Notes: generated by a model from the letters alone, not told the origin. A DNA stretch of 64,000 bases from [Pasteurella] mairii (GCA_900454475.1 UGSS01000002.1:1197605-1261604); one strand, 5' to 3'; shown: positions 45,279 through 55,605, counted from the first letter of the stretch. Numbers and translations: made by a program.

Positions 45279-46766
45279 TTATTGTGCAGCGCGATTAATT
45301 AAAAATTGCGTCAACAAACTCACCGGGCGTCCTGTCGCGCCTTTGTTGGCGCCTTGTAACCATGCGGTACCGGCAATATCCAAATGCGCCCAGCGATAGT
45401 TTTTAGTAAAGTTGGCAAGGAATGCGCCAGCGGTAATCGCGCCGCCCCAACGCCCGCCGATATTCGCAAGATCAGCGAAATTTGATTTCAATTGTTCTTG
45501 ATATTCTTCACTTAACGGTAACTGCCAAGCCTTATCGCCGGCTTGTGTTGCCGCTTGCAATAATTCTTGTGCCAATCCATCATCAGTGGAAACCAGTCCG
45601 CTGTTATGTTGTCCCAATGCCACCACGCAAGCGCCGGTCAAGGTTGCAACATCAATCACCAACTCCGGCTCGAAGCGTTCTACATAAGTTAAGGCATCAC
45701 AAAGTACCAAGCGCCCTTCGGCGTCCGTATTTAACACTTCGACAGTTAAGCCTTTCATGGTGGTTAAAATATCACCCGGGCGATACGCCTGACCATCCGG
45801 CAAGTTTTCGCAGCCCGCTAAAACGCCAATAACATTTAAAGGCAATTGTAATTCAGCAATGGCGCGCATGACGCCATAAACCGACGCGGCTCCGCACATA
45901 TCATATTTCATTTCATCCATGCTGTCCGCCGGTTTTAACGAAATACCGCCGGCATCAAAGGTTAATCCTTTACCAACCAGCACAATTGGTTTTGCTTGCG
46001 GATCAGGATGGTGGCGATATTCGATAATTGACATCTGCGCTTCGTTATGGCTGCCGCGAGAAACCGCCAAATAAGCATTCATGCCCAATTCTGCCATTTC
46101 CTTTTCGCCGATAATTTGCGTTTGAATAAACGCAGATTGCTGTGCTAATTGTTGGGCAAAGGTTGCCAAATACGCCGGATTACACACATTCGGCGGGCAA
46201 TTGGCGAGATCTTTCGCCGATTTTATACCTAAACTGACCGCACTTGCTTGCTGCAAAGCGATTTCTGCGACAGCGAATTGTTCATCTTCTACATGAAACA
46301 CAACTTCATTTAATGAAGAAACCGTTGATTTTTCGCTTTTAAATTGATCGAACACATACCGATTTTCCTCAATCGCCTCTAGCGCAAAACGCACATTCCA
46401 ATGACTTTCGCGATTTTTAATAGCAATTTCTGTTAAAAAACAATGCATTTCTCGAATTGGACTATCTTTAACGGCTTGCATCATTTTTTGCACCAATTGT
46501 TTATAACGACGCTCGCTCATTTCAGCTGCTTTTCCCGCGCCCAACAGCAAAAGGCGTGTGGTGGCAAGATTTGGCAGTTGATGCAAACATAAAATTTGAC
46601 CAAATTTTCCACTTAAATCGCCGGAATGCATTAATTGGCTTAAATAGCCTTGGGTGAGTTGATCGATTTTTTTACCGCTTGCAGATAATCCTGTATCCTC
46701 AAAAATACTGACAACCAAGCAATCGGTTGGCTGTGAAAGTGCGGTGTTTTTTACACGATATTTCAT
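45279..46766 (-). CDS. pepA: Leucyl aminopeptidase PepA
   Basis: M17 two-zinc aminopeptidase, hexameric; E. coli PepA also binds DNA for site-specific recombination. The catalytic domain shows [37 protein letters not shown] and the family motif [16 protein letters not shown], with [12 protein letters not shown]. 495 residues is usual. It is divergent from lptF, with about 130 bp between starts. Confidence 0.96.
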   Translation of the reverse strand: MKYRVKNTALSQPTDCLVVSIFEDTGLSASGKKIDQLTQGYLSQLMHSGDLSGKFGQILCLHQLPNLATTRLLLLGAGKAAEMSERRYKQLVQKMMQAVKDSPIREMHCFLTEIAIKNRESHWNVRFALEAIEENRYVFDQFKSEKSTVSSLNEVVFHVEDEQFAVAEIALQQASAVSLGIKSAKDLANCPPNVCNPAYLATFAQQLAQQSAFIQTQIIGEKEMAELGMNAYLAVSRGSHNEAQMSIIEYRHHPDPQAKPIVLVGKGLTFDAGGISLKPADSMDEMKYDMCGAASVYGVMRAIAELQLPLNVIGVLAGCENLPDGQAYRPGDILTTMKGLTVEVLNTDAEGRLVLCDALTYVERFEPELVIDVATLTGACVVALGQHNSGLVSTDDGLAQELLQAATQAGDKAWQLPLSEEYQEQLKSNFADLANIGGRWGGAITAGAFLANFTKNYRWAHLDIAGTAWLQGANKGATGRPVSLLTQFLINRAAQ

Positions 46767-46894
46767 TTAATCCTCACTAATTTGCTAAAAATAAGTTATC
46801 ATACGCCATTCATTTAATGGTTTGATAACCCTACTTTGTTTAACAAAAATTGCAAGGGTTTTGTAGAATTTACAACAAAAATATAGGCGATAAC

Positions 46895-48001
46895 GTGATT
46901 TTTACTCGATATTTAACGAAAGAAATATTAAAAAGCCAAATTGCTATTTTGTTTATTTTGCTGTTGATTTTTTTCTGTCAGCAGTTGGTTCGTGTATTAG
47001 GTTCGGCGGCAAACGGGAATATTCCGGCGGATTTAGTTTTGTCATTGCTTGGGCTTGGGATGCCGGCAATGGCGCAATTAATGCTTCCCTTGTGTTTATT
47101 CGTCGCGCTTTTATTGACTCTCGGTCGATTATATGCAGAAAGCGAAATTACAGTGATGCGCGCCTGTGGCGTTGGTCCGAATCTTTTGGTGCGCGTTGCC
47201 TTAATTCTTTCTGTATTTACCGGTGCGCTCGCGGCATATAATGCGCTTTGGTTGTCACCTTGGGCGATTAATCAACAAAGCAAAATTGTGGAAGATGCGA
47301 AAGCCAATCCGAACATGAGCGCGCTCTCCTCCGGTCAATTTATCACCACCAATAATAATGGCGTGGTGTTATTTATTGATAATATTAAAAATAATCAAAT
47401 TAATGACGTGTACGTTTTCCAAACCCAAGCCACACAAAACGCGAAACCCTCGGTCTTGGTGGCGGAAAATGGAGAATTGAAATCCTTACCGAACGGCGAT
47501 CAAATTTTAACGCTACAAAACAGCCAACGCATTGAAGGTAGCGCGGTGTTGCCGGATTTTAGAATTGCTCACTTTGATGAATATCAAGCCTATTTAGGTC
47601 ACAGAGAAGCTGATGTAAAAGGCAAAGAAGCAGAAATTCTTAGCATGAGTCAATTACTCAAAAGCAAATCCCCAGCAGAAAAAGCAGAGCTCCATTGGCG
47701 AATTACCTTAATTTTAGCGGTACCACTAATGGCATTAGTTGCGGTTCCGCTTAGTCGCGTTAATCCGCGTCAAGGGCGTTTTGCCAAAATCTTGCCGGCA
47801 CTGCTGCTTTATTTAATCTATTTCTTATTACAAAGTTCATTAAAATCCGCCGGTACAGCAAATAAATTAGATGCCAGCCTGTTTATGCCACTTGTCAACA
47901 TTATCTTCTTGGTATTAGGTATCGTGTTAAACAGTTGGAACAGCGCATTTATGCATAAAATTCGTCATTTATTTAGCAATAAAGTGGTAACAAAAGGATA
48001 A
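46895..48001 (+). CDS. lptF: LPS export permease LptF
   Basis: Inner-membrane subunit of the LptB2FG ABC transporter that extracts lipopolysaccharide. Six membrane spans: about three at the N-terminus ([20 protein letters not shown]), a periplasmic beta-jellyroll in the centre, and three at the C-terminus ([20 protein letters not shown]). I choose GTG 46895 ([15 protein letters not shown]), 368 residues, by family alignment; ATG 46850 would add 15 unrelated residues. lptG follows 7 bp later. Confidence 0.95.
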   Translation: MIFTRYLTKEILKSQIAILFILLLIFFCQQLVRVLGSAANGNIPADLVLSLLGLGMPAMAQLMLPLCLFVALLLTLGRLYAESEITVMRACGVGPNLLVRVALILSVFTGALAAYNALWLSPWAINQQSKIVEDAKANPNMSALSSGQFITTNNNGVVLFIDNIKNNQINDVYVFQTQATQNAKPSVLVAENGELKSLPNGDQILTLQNSQRIEGSAVLPDFRIAHFDEYQAYLGHREADVKGKEAEILSMSQLLKSKSPAEKAELHWRITLILAVPLMALVAVPLSRVNPRQGRFAKILPALLLYLIYFLLQSSLKSAGTANKLDASLFMPLVNIIFLVLGIVLNSWNSAFMHKIRHLFSNKVVTKG

Positions 48002-48008
48002 AAAGATA

Positions 48009-49076
48009 ATGAACACATTAGATCGTTATATCGGAAAAAGTATCCTCGGCGCCATTTTTGCCACCCTATTAATGTTGGTTGGACTTTCGGCTATCATCAA
48101 ATTTGTCGAACAATTCCGCAGTGTCGGACAGGGAACTTATGATGTGGTTCAAGCCATTTTGTTCACCGTTTTGACCATTCCGAAAGATGTAGAAACGTTC
48201 TTCCCCATGGCAGCATTGTTAGGCGCGTTAATTTCTTTGGGAAATCTAGCCAGCCGAAGTGAATTAGTGGTCATGCAAGCCTCCGGCTTTTCTCGCATGA
48301 AAATCGGTTCAGCAGTCATGAAAACCGCGCTACCTTTGGTGTTTATCACCATGATTATCGGCGAATGGGGCATCCCACAAACGGAACAATTCGCGCGTGA
48401 TATGCGGGATAAAGCTATGTATGGCAAAAATGTGCTTTCGGTGAAAAACGGGGTGTGGGCAAAAGACGGAAACGAGTTCGTGTATATTCGTCGGATCACT
48501 AACGATATTCAGCTCAATGATATTTATATTTACCGCTTTGGCGATAATCGCCAGTTGCTTGAAGTCAGCCATGCCAATAAAGCGGTATATCAAAATAACC
48601 AGTGGCAATTGACGCAAATTAACCAATCTCAAATTGGCGAAACAGAAATTAAAACCACAAATAAGCTAAAAGGCGTGTGGAAAACCGGATTAACGCCGGA
48701 CAAACTCGGTATCGTCTCCATGCGCCCAACGTCGTTGTCCATTTCTGGTTTATCGACCTATATCACTTTCCTCAAAGAAACAGGGCAAGATCCGAAGAAA
48801 TTTGAATTGACCTATTGGCGTAAATTATTTCAACCGATTTCCGTTGGTGTCATGATGCTCTTAGCGCTTTCCTTTATTTTTGGCCCACTGCGCAGCGTCA
48901 CTGCAGGCGCCCGCATTATTAGCGGGATCTGTTTCGGTTTCTTATTTTACGTCATCAACGAAATCTTCGGACCGCTTAGTTTGGTTTACAGCATTCCGCC
49001 ATTCTTCAGCGCGTTAATGCCAAGTGTCTTATTTCTTATTATTACATGGTGGTTATTAAGCCGAAAACGCAGTTAA
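48009..49076 (+). CDS. lptG: LPS export permease LptG
   Basis: Partner of LptF. MNTLDRYIGKSILGAIFATL at the start, ETFFPMAALLGALISLGNLA, and the C-terminal RKLFQPISVGVMMLLALSFI, FGPLRSVTAGARI are family blocks, with six spans and a periplasmic jellyroll. 355 residues. It completes the lptFG operon, closed by an uptake-signal hairpin at 49091-49127. Confidence 0.96.
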   Translation: MNTLDRYIGKSILGAIFATLLMLVGLSAIIKFVEQFRSVGQGTYDVVQAILFTVLTIPKDVETFFPMAALLGALISLGNLASRSELVVMQASGFSRMKIGSAVMKTALPLVFITMIIGEWGIPQTEQFARDMRDKAMYGKNVLSVKNGVWAKDGNEFVYIRRITNDIQLNDIYIYRFGDNRQLLEVSHANKAVYQNNQWQLTQINQSQIGETEIKTTNKLKGVWKTGLTPDKLGIVSMRPTSLSISGLSTYITFLKETGQDPKKFELTYWRKLFQPISVGVMMLLALSFIFGPLRSVTAGARIISGICFGFLFYVINEIFGPLSLVYSIPPFFSALMPSVLFLIITWWLLSRKRS

Positions 49077-49090
49077 AACAGCATAAAAAA

Positions 49091-49127
49091 AGACCGCACT
49101 TTTGCATTATTAGTTAAAGTGCGGTCT
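49091..49127. terminator. Uptake-signal hairpin after lptG
   Basis: AGACCGCACTTT (49091-49102) pairs perfectly with AAAGTGCGGTCT (49116-49127) over a 13-base loop, with A-rich and then AAAAAAA flanks. Confidence 0.75.
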
Positions 49128-49245
49128 AAAAAAACACAATTTGTTGAAAATTAAAACAACCGATATAAAAATTTGCATTTTCTACTTGCAACCTTTCTAC
49201 AGACCCGTATAATACGCCTCATTCCAAATGACATATATTAGTGTT

Positions 49246-49332
49246 GCCTGGGTGGCGAAATTGGTAGACGCAGCGGATTCAAAATCCGCCGCCTTTAAAA
49301 GCGTGTCGGTTCGAGTCCGACCCTAGGCACCA
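49246..49332 (+). tRNA. tRNA-Leu (CAA)
   Basis: 87 nt, class II, anticodon CAA in GATTCAAAATC, acceptor GCCTGGG/CCTAGGC (one G-T pair), variable arm CGCCTTTAAAAGCG, encoded CCA. An integrase fragment lies 278 bp downstream, so this tRNA is a likely insertion target. Confidence 0.96.
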
Positions 49333-49610
49333 TTTTACAATCCTTAGTCTTTCGGCTAGGGATTTTTTATTGCGTTTTAATAAACTAACCCATTGATTTC
49401 ATTGAACTTTGTTCTTATCTACTCTTATCTTCTCTTACGCTTTAATACGTTTACAAACGCTAATTTTAGTTATACACTTAGTTATACGGGTAAACTCCGT
49501 AATAAATCCGTATAACTAAAATCTTCTAATGTTTTGTTATTAAATGTTTTATCCCTTATTTATTTTCCAAATAGTTATACGGAACTAATATAACTAAGAT
49601 TAAAACATAT

Positions 49611-50027
49611 ATGGCACGTATAACTAAACCGCTCACTAATACCGAGATAGACAGAGCTAAACCCAAAGAAAAGGACTACACGCTATCAGACGGGCAAGGG
49701 CTTTATTTATTAATAAAAACTAATGCAAGTAAGTTGTGGCGGTTTAATTACTATCAGCCTTTCACCAAAAAGCGCATTTTACTGGGCTTAGGCAAATACC
49801 CTGAAATTTCTCTAGCCCAAGCAAGAAAGCAGAGAGATGAATTTTTAGCGCTACTGGCTCAAAATGTCGATCCTCAATTACACCGCAAACAGATTGAATT
49901 AGAAGAGCAAATGAAATTCCGCACCAAATCCGAAGCGCAAGCCTGGGCGAATAAGCTTGTTCGTTCATTTTTCTATCCCTCATCTTCCATAGTATTGCCA
50001 ACGCGTGAAGCTGTTTTTCGTTCATAA
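49611..50027 (+). pseudogene. P4-type tyrosine integrase, N-terminal fragment
   Basis: The first ~115 residues (MARITKPLTNTEIDRAKPKE, DYTLSDGQGLYLLIKTNASK, LWRFNYYQPFTKKRILLGLG, YPEISLAQARKQRDEFLALL) are the arm-type DNA-binding domain (DUF4102) of P4-like integrases. The core and catalytic domains (R...HxxR...Y) are absent; after KSEAQAWANK the sequence turns into unrelated DNA and stops at 138. An inactivated integrase beside tRNA-Leu(CAA). Confidence 0.88.
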
Positions 50028-50032
50028 TAAAG

Positions 50033-50067
50033 TACCTGTGTCTGATATATTATCTCAGAAACAGGTA
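50033..50067. repeat. Interrupted inverted repeat after the integrase stump
   Basis: TACCTGT-G-TCTGA pairs with TCAGA-A-ACAGGTA across an AT-rich centre (12 of 13 positions). It may be the end of a lost insertion element or a terminator; the following TTTACACAATTTGGGGGATAG looks IS-end-like but I cannot name the family. Confidence 0.45.
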
Positions 50068-50147
50068 TTTACACAATTTGGGGGATAGGCTCGACATAAT
50101 TTTTTCTACACAGTATAAAATAATCACTATCGCTGAAATACGGGATA

Positions 50148-50900
50148 TTATTCCCCAAAATGATGAGACGTAAACCACTTTTCTATATCATCTATAATAA
50201 ACTGGGGCAATTTGCCATCCCAAGTCAAAAAATCCTTATTCATATGGAAAGAGCTTAAATTTTTCAGGTTATCTTCGGACAGAGTACGTTGTTTCCCAGT
50301 GAGGTAATAATAAGCTCTCCATAATTCTGGCAGAGTGCTGGTTCTCCAAATATCATCATACTCTTGTACACTAGAATCAAACCAAAATCTAAACCAACAA
50401 TGTCTTTTATCCTTGTAATTACCCGTTTGATTTGGGAATTAGGCTAATGTGACTAAAACATAAGGTAACTGATATTCCTGTAATTGATCATATTCCCAAA
50501 TACGTTGCTGATTTGCTATGGTTAGTAACTGTATGAATTCTATGGGTTTCAGATTTTTAGCCAAATGATTGATTTGCTTATAATGTTGCCTCCAATTTTT
50601 TCTAAATTGTTGTTTCAACCATAATGCACGCTGCTTGTTAGGGATAGCTGGTACACAGTGACTATATGAAACAACACTTTGGGATTTAATAGGGCAATAA
50701 CCTCGATTAGGATAGTGAGAAAAATTCCCCTGAGAGGAGCTAACCGTACTCATATGCTTTTCAAAAACTTCCTGCTTGCAGAGCAGACAGCGACATTTTG
50801 GCCTATTGTCTATCCCATTTAATGGCTTGTTACCGAATTCCTGAATGTATTGAACTACTGATATAAGTATATTTTTATATGGGTGTAGGGCTTGTTGCAT
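50148..50900 (-). pseudogene. Unrecognised gene split by one in-frame stop
   Basis: A 153-residue ORF (50439-50900) ends in TAA at 50439-50441, but the same frame continues for 97 more codons to 50148 with protein-like sequence (RHCWFRFWFDSSVQEYDDIW, RAYYYLTGKQRTLSEDNLKN). The N-terminal half has zinc-finger-like cysteines (PKCRCLLCKQEV, GYCPI). Together they would make one protein of about 250 residues. No family recognised. The single stop suggests recent inactivation. Confidence 0.55.
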
Positions 50901-51038
50901 ATATTTTCCTATCTTATGATTATTGCCTATTTTCTCTCTTACTATTCTTACTATGTAAAAGAATTTTAAGTAGATTTTAACCGAACTTTTGCAAAAAATG
51001 AACTCAGATAATTCATAGTGATATTAGAGCGGAAGTGA

Positions 51039-51701
51039 TTGGCCTTTCTATATAAAAATTTAGAAGAAATTCATTTTTTTCATAATGGGCTGCCCAAAAT
51101 TACAAGCCTTGAGGATGAGTTACCTCTCATTTCTGTGTTTATTAATAATGCCGAAGCAGATCAGTATGTTATTGGATATCAAGAATGGCACACCGACTTA
51201 AATATTCTTACCTATATAGTTTTAATGCAGAGCATTCTTTTGAGGATTTCCGTAACGCTATGCGAGGATAGTGTTTTGGAGATTACGATTCAATTATCAA
51301 AGTCATTCCAAAAAGGAAGTTTAAATACGCCCTTTTTCAAAGATATCCCCTTTATGACAGATGATGAATTACGGTTATATTGTGGTCCTTATGCGGATAC
51401 AGCAATATTAAATTTAATGGGAGAGCTAAAACTTAATCTAAATGGCGAAACCTCCGGACCAGTTATTCATTATCAAAAAGTGACAGATATTCAAACAGTT
51501 AAAAATGGACAATTTTCTATCAAACAAGCAGCATTGCATTGGGGGGGGGGGGGATTGGTAGTGCGAGCTTATATTAACAATTGGTTGCAAGCTTTTGACA
51601 AAACGGAAGAAGAGCACTTACGTTATCGAATTTTAGCGCTGGAAGCGGAGAATGCGTATCTAAAAAAGTTGCGGGAGTTCAACCAACAACAAATGTACTA
51701 A
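51039..51701 (+). pseudogene. Chimeric ORF: unknown N-terminus fused to an IS3-type OrfA remnant, with a G13 run
   Basis: The ORF opens at TTG 51039, directly after a stop, with no conventional start. Residues 1-145 are unrecognised (DDELRLYCGPYADTAILNLM). From about 150, VKNGQFSIKQAALHWG, NNWLQAFDK and LRYRILALEAENAYLKKLRE match IS150-group OrfA: HTH then a leucine-rich coil. The middle of OrfA is deleted. A run of 13 G (51541-51553) sits where OrfA normally reads HWGIGSAS; with 13 G the local frame is shifted and later restored. Best seen as a fused remnant. Confidence 0.55.
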
Positions 51702-51834
51702 AAGCAAAATTAGTTACAGAACTCAGTCCTTAAATTAAAGCAGTCTAACTTTTTGGGCGCAGATCAAAAGCACCGCACTTTTTTATTGTCCCACACATTC
51801 TTACTGTATCGTTTTATTTTTCTCAATACAGCTT

Positions 51835-51850
51835 AAGCAAACGATTGCGT
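51835..51850 (+). promoter_or_regulatory. PurR-like operator upstream of the NCS2 permease
   Basis: AAGCAAACGATTGCGT matches 14 of 16 positions of the E. coli PurR box ACGCAAACGTTTGCGT, 51 bp before the permease start. Confidence 0.6.
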
Positions 51851-51901
51851 AAAAATAAATTTGCAGTATAATTCCCCCTCATTTCTTGCTAAGGACATAC
51901 C

Positions 51902-53212
51902 ATGAATACAAATTTATTTTATTCCGTCGAAGATAAACCGCCATTTATGCTAAGTTTATTGTTGGCAGCGCAACATTTGCTCGCCGCGCTTGGCGGCATT
52001 ATTGCGGTTCCATTGGTTATCGGTAATGTACTAAAATTGTCGACAGAAGAGACCATCACATTGGTTAATGCCGCGTTGTTAATTTCCGGCGTTGTGACCA
52101 TTATCCAATGTCGCGGGCTGGGACCTATCGGTATCCGTTTGCCTAGCGTTATGGGAACTAGCTTTACCTTTGTGGCGGCGGCACTGGCTATCGGCTTTAG
52201 CGAATCCGGTGTTGCCGGCATTTTGGGCGCGTCCTTAGTCGGTTCGTTAGTGATGATCATCGGTAGCTTTTTTATGCCTTATATTCGTAAACTTTTCCCA
52301 CCAGTAGTTACCGGCGCCGTGGTGATGATGATTGGGTTAAGTCTTATCCCAGTTGCAGTGGATTGGTTTGCCGGTGGTCAACGTGGTGATGCCAATTATG
52401 CCAGCCCAGAAAATCTCATGATGGCAAGTTTTGTGCTAGTGATTGTGGTGGCATTGGTGCAATGGGGCAAAGGTATTTTTTCCGCGGCGGCTATCGTGAT
52501 TGGCATGATGACGGGGTATGTCGTCGCGCTCGCATTGGGTTGGGTCAGCTTTGAAGGGGTCAAAAATGCACAAGTTTTTGCTGTCCCGCAACCGTTACAC
52601 TTCGGCTTGGCATTCCCAATTTCCGGTATTATCGGAATGTCCATTGCCTATTTAGTGACTATCGTTGAATCCAGTGGTAACTTTTTAGCCTTAGGCAATG
52701 CCACCAAAACAGAAATTACCGGCAAACATTTACGCGGCGGCGTACTTTGCGACGGTTTAGGTTCCGCTTTGGCAGCCATTATGTCCACAACGCCATTTTC
52801 GTCGTTCTCACAAAATATCGGCGTGATTTCGCTAACCGGCGTTGCCAGCCGCTACGTGGTAGCGATTACCGGTGCCTTATTGGCGCTTGCCGGCTTATTC
52901 CCCGTCTTCGGCGCACTGATCGTCTCCATTCCGTTACCCGTATTGGGCGGTGCCGGATTAATGATGTTCGCGATGATTATCGCTGCCGGCATTCAAATGC
53001 TCGACAGCATTGAACGCAGCAAACGCAACGGTTTGATTATTGCAATTTCCATCGGTTGTGGCTTAGCGGTCACCACCCGTCCAGAATTGCTGGATAAATT
53101 ACCGCACTTTTTCAAAGAAGTCTTAGGTTCCGGCATTACCGTCGGCTCCTTGTTGGCGTTAATTCTTAACTTAATTTTGCCACAAGATAAAGACCTACAA
53201 GAAGACCAATAA
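51902..53212 (+). CDS. NCS2 nucleobase:cation symporter, purine-type
   Basis: A 14-span inner-membrane permease. MLSLLLAAQHLLAALGGIIA is the N-terminal NCS2 block and LAIGFSESGVAGILGA, IVESSGNFLALGNATKTEIT and STTPFSSFSQNIGVISLTGV are later motifs. The last resembles the xanthine/urate branch (F-x-Q-N-x-G-V-x-x-L-T-G-V-x-S-R) more than uracil permease UraA. The PurR-like box upstream also points to a purine. Substrate (xanthine, hypoxanthine, guanine or urate) is not decided. 436 residues. Confidence 0.85.
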   Translation: MNTNLFYSVEDKPPFMLSLLLAAQHLLAALGGIIAVPLVIGNVLKLSTEETITLVNAALLISGVVTIIQCRGLGPIGIRLPSVMGTSFTFVAAALAIGFSESGVAGILGASLVGSLVMIIGSFFMPYIRKLFPPVVTGAVVMMIGLSLIPVAVDWFAGGQRGDANYASPENLMMASFVLVIVVALVQWGKGIFSAAAIVIGMMTGYVVALALGWVSFEGVKNAQVFAVPQPLHFGLAFPISGIIGMSIAYLVTIVESSGNFLALGNATKTEITGKHLRGGVLCDGLGSALAAIMSTTPFSSFSQNIGVISLTGVASRYVVAITGALLALAGLFPVFGALIVSIPLPVLGGAGLMMFAMIIAAGIQMLDSIERSKRNGLIIAISIGCGLAVTTRPELLDKLPHFFKEVLGSGITVGSLLALILNLILPQDKDLQEDQ

Positions 53213-53225
53213 TTCACAAAAAAAC

Positions 53226-53268
53226 ACCGCACTTTCGTCTGCCAAAAACGTAAGTGCGGTCATTTTTT
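53226..53268 (+). terminator. Uptake-signal hairpin after the NCS2 permease
   Basis: ACCGCACTT (53226-53234) and AAGTGCGGT (53252-53260) over a long loop, then CATTTTTT. Confidence 0.7.
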
Positions 53269-53419
53269 ACCGAGTTTTGATACAATAAATCATACCATCT
53301 TTTTATTGATGCGATTTTCCCACCTTTATTGTGACTAAAAACCAGCTCAAATCGAACAAATTTTAACCGCACTACAGAATTTCTTTGCGCTAAATCAATT
53401 TATTTAGGGCGATGCTTTT

Positions 53420-53444
53420 GCGATTGATTTTCATTTTGTATAAT
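53420..53444 (+). promoter_or_regulatory. feo promoter with Fur-like box
   Basis: A consensus TATAAT (53439-53444) is directly preceded by GCGATTGATTTTCATTTTG (53420-53438), which matches 12 of 19 positions of the Fur box GATAATGATAATCATTATC, including the central TGAT..TCATT. Placement between the -35 and -10 fits repression by Fur-Fe. Confidence 0.5.
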
Positions 53445-53478
53445 TAGCGCACGAATTTTTATGTTGCAAGGATATAGT

Positions 53479-53742
53479 ATGTCTGTTATTTCCCTCGCTT
53501 CACTGGAGAAAAATGTCTCAGCGTATATTCAAGAGATTGTGAGTAGTGATGTCTTCGGCGAAGTCGATACGATCGTAAGTCGTCGTTTAGCGGATCTTGG
53601 CTTTTCGCAAGGCATGTCGCTCACTGTTATCGCAAAAGGTCCCTTTGGTAAAGGACCTTTCGCGGTGCGGTTGGGCAATAAATCGCAATTTGCATTACGT
53701 GAACACGAAGCGCAAAAAATTTTGTGTCAAATCGTGGAGTAA
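53479..53742 (+). CDS. feoA: Ferrous iron transport accessory protein FeoA
   Basis: 87-residue SH3-like cytoplasmic protein needed for FeoB function. DTIVSRRLADLGFSQGMSLT and GPFAVRLGNKSQFALREHEA are the FeoA landmarks. Start is ATG 53479 behind AAGGA; the frame to 53461 adds MLQGYS with no homology. feoB begins 3 bp after its stop. Confidence 0.94.
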   Translation: MSVISLASLEKNVSAYIQEIVSSDVFGEVDTIVSRRLADLGFSQGMSLTVIAKGPFGKGPFAVRLGNKSQFALREHEAQKILCQIVE

Positions 53743-53745
53743 CAA

Positions 53746-55605
53746 ATGGCATTTCATATTGCGCTACTCGGCGCACCTAACTGTGGCAAAACCGCCCTTT
53801 TCAATCGTCTTACTGGCGCCAATGCCAAAGTCGCCAATTACGCCGGCGTAACCGTTGATAAATTAGAAGGTACCTTTGTTGATGATGCCAATATTCGCAT
53901 TATCGATTTGCCCGGTACCTACAGTTTACGTACCACCAGCCTAGACGAGGCAGTGGCGCGCGATATGGTATTGGGCAAACTCGGACGCCAACCGGATGCG
54001 TTGGTCGCTGTGGCTGATGCAACAAATTTGCGCATGACTTTGCGTATGGTGTTAGAAATCAAGCAATTAGGTTTGCCGATTGTCGTCGCAATGAATTTAA
54101 GCGATATTGCTCGGGCGCGCGGTTTGCAAATTGATGTGGCTAAATTAAGTCAATTATTGGAGGTACCTGTTTTTGAGACGGTCGCCATCAAAAAAGAAGG
54201 AACCAAAGCCTTACGCGACGCGATTAAATCCCTGCCACAGCAAACTGCTACTCCTCTTGACCGCGCTAAAGCGGAACAAATATTAGATAAATTAGACAGT
54301 CAATTGCTCTATCAAGAAGTAGAACACATTTTAGCACAATCAATTAAGCAAGATTTACAACTCCCCGATTGGCACCAAAAATTAGATACCATTGTACTAC
54401 ACCCTATTACAGGTATTGGATTGCTATTAATCATCTTATTACTCGTATTCCAAGCAGTTTATTCTTGGGCTGAACCAATAATGAATTTAATTGAAAACGG
54501 TTTTGGCATGTTAAGTGAATGGGTTGCCAGTCATATGTCGGAGGGATTATTAAACGATTTACTCGTCAATGGCGTTATTCCCGGTGTTGGAGGTGTGTTA
54601 GTCTTCCTACCACAAATTACAATCCTATTCCTGTTTATTTTACTGCTTGAAGACTCAGGGTATTTACCGCGTGCCGCCTTTTTATTGGACAGCATGCTCG
54701 CCAAAAGCGGTTTATCCGGACGGGCGTTTATTCCCCTGCTCTCCAGTTTTGCTTGCGCGGTTCCCGCCATTATGTCAGCAAGAACCATCCAGGATCCGAG
54801 AGAACGCTTAGTGACGATTGCGATTGCACCAATGCTCACTTGTTCCGCTCGTCTTCCGGTATATGCTTTAATCATTGGCGCTATTATTCCAAATCAAACC
54901 GTTTGGGGAATTTTTAATTTACAAGGTTTAGTGCTATTTGCGTTGTATTTGATCGGTATTATTTCCGCTGGTTTTGTCGCTTATATCACCAAGCGTCTCG
55001 CCTTGCGCAAAGGAAATATTCAACAATTTCCGTTACTAATGGAACTCCCAACTTACCGTTTGCCGAATTTTAAACATATTTGTTTAAGTCTTTGGGAACG
55101 CGTCAGCGCCTTTTTAAAACGCGCAAGTACGGTAATTTTTGCGTTGACTGTGATCTTATGGTTCCTTGTTACTTTCCCATCCGCGCCGGATAATGCGACC
55201 GCTCCTGCGATAGATTATTCCTTTGCCGGAATGTTAGGACATCTTATTGAGCCGATTTTTGCGCCTTTAGGATTTACTTGGCAAATGTGTATCGCCATGA
55301 TCCCGGGAATTGCCGCGCGAGAAGTGGTGGTTGCCGCCTTGGGAACCGTATACGCTATTGGCGGTTCGGAAGAACAAATTATTGAGGCATTAACGCCAGT
55401 TGTCACCAATGGCTGGGGATTGCCGACTGCGCTGGCATTTATCACTTGGTATATTTACGCACCAATGTGTATCGCGACCCTCACCGTAATCAAAAAAGAA
55501 ACAAAATCAACCAAACAAACTGCGCTAATTACTGCCTATTTGTTTGCATTAGCTTATTTCTTCGCCTACGCGGTTTACCATATTACACTAAGGATAGCGC
55601 TATGA
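53746..55605 (+). CDS. feoB: Ferrous iron transporter FeoB
   Basis: The N-terminal G domain has G1 LLGAPNCGKTALFNRL, G3 RIIDLPGTYSL and G4 MNLSD, followed by a short GDI region. The membrane domain includes GGVLVFLPQITILFLFILLL, EDSGYLPRAAFLLD, two Gate motifs with the cysteines in LLSSFACAVPAIMSART and MLTCSARLPVYALI, and IAAREVVVAALG. 619 residues is short for the family (often 700+) because the GDI and C-terminal parts are compact. Second gene of feoA-feoB-Cys-rich protein. Confidence 0.96.
   Translation: MAFHIALLGAPNCGKTALFNRLTGANAKVANYAGVTVDKLEGTFVDDANIRIIDLPGTYSLRTTSLDEAVARDMVLGKLGRQPDALVAVADATNLRMTLRMVLEIKQLGLPIVVAMNLSDIARARGLQIDVAKLSQLLEVPVFETVAIKKEGTKALRDAIKSLPQQTATPLDRAKAEQILDKLDSQLLYQEVEHILAQSIKQDLQLPDWHQKLDTIVLHPITGIGLLLIILLLVFQAVYSWAEPIMNLIENGFGMLSEWVASHMSEGLLNDLLVNGVIPGVGGVLVFLPQITILFLFILLLEDSGYLPRAAFLLDSMLAKSGLSGRAFIPLLSSFACAVPAIMSARTIQDPRERLVTIAIAPMLTCSARLPVYALIIGAIIPNQTVWGIFNLQGLVLFALYLIGIISAGFVAYITKRLALRKGNIQQFPLLMELPTYRLPNFKHICLSLWERVSAFLKRASTVIFALTVILWFLVTFPSAPDNATAPAIDYSFAGMLGHLIEPIFAPLGFTWQMCIAMIPGIAAREVVVAALGTVYAIGGSEEQIIEALTPVVTNGWGLPTALAFITWYIYAPMCIATLTVIKKETKSTKQTALITAYLFALAYFFAYAVYHITLRIAL

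Noticed and set aside
51902-53212. Naming the NCS2 permease uraA
   Set aside because: C-terminal motifs and the PurR-like box point to the purine branch.
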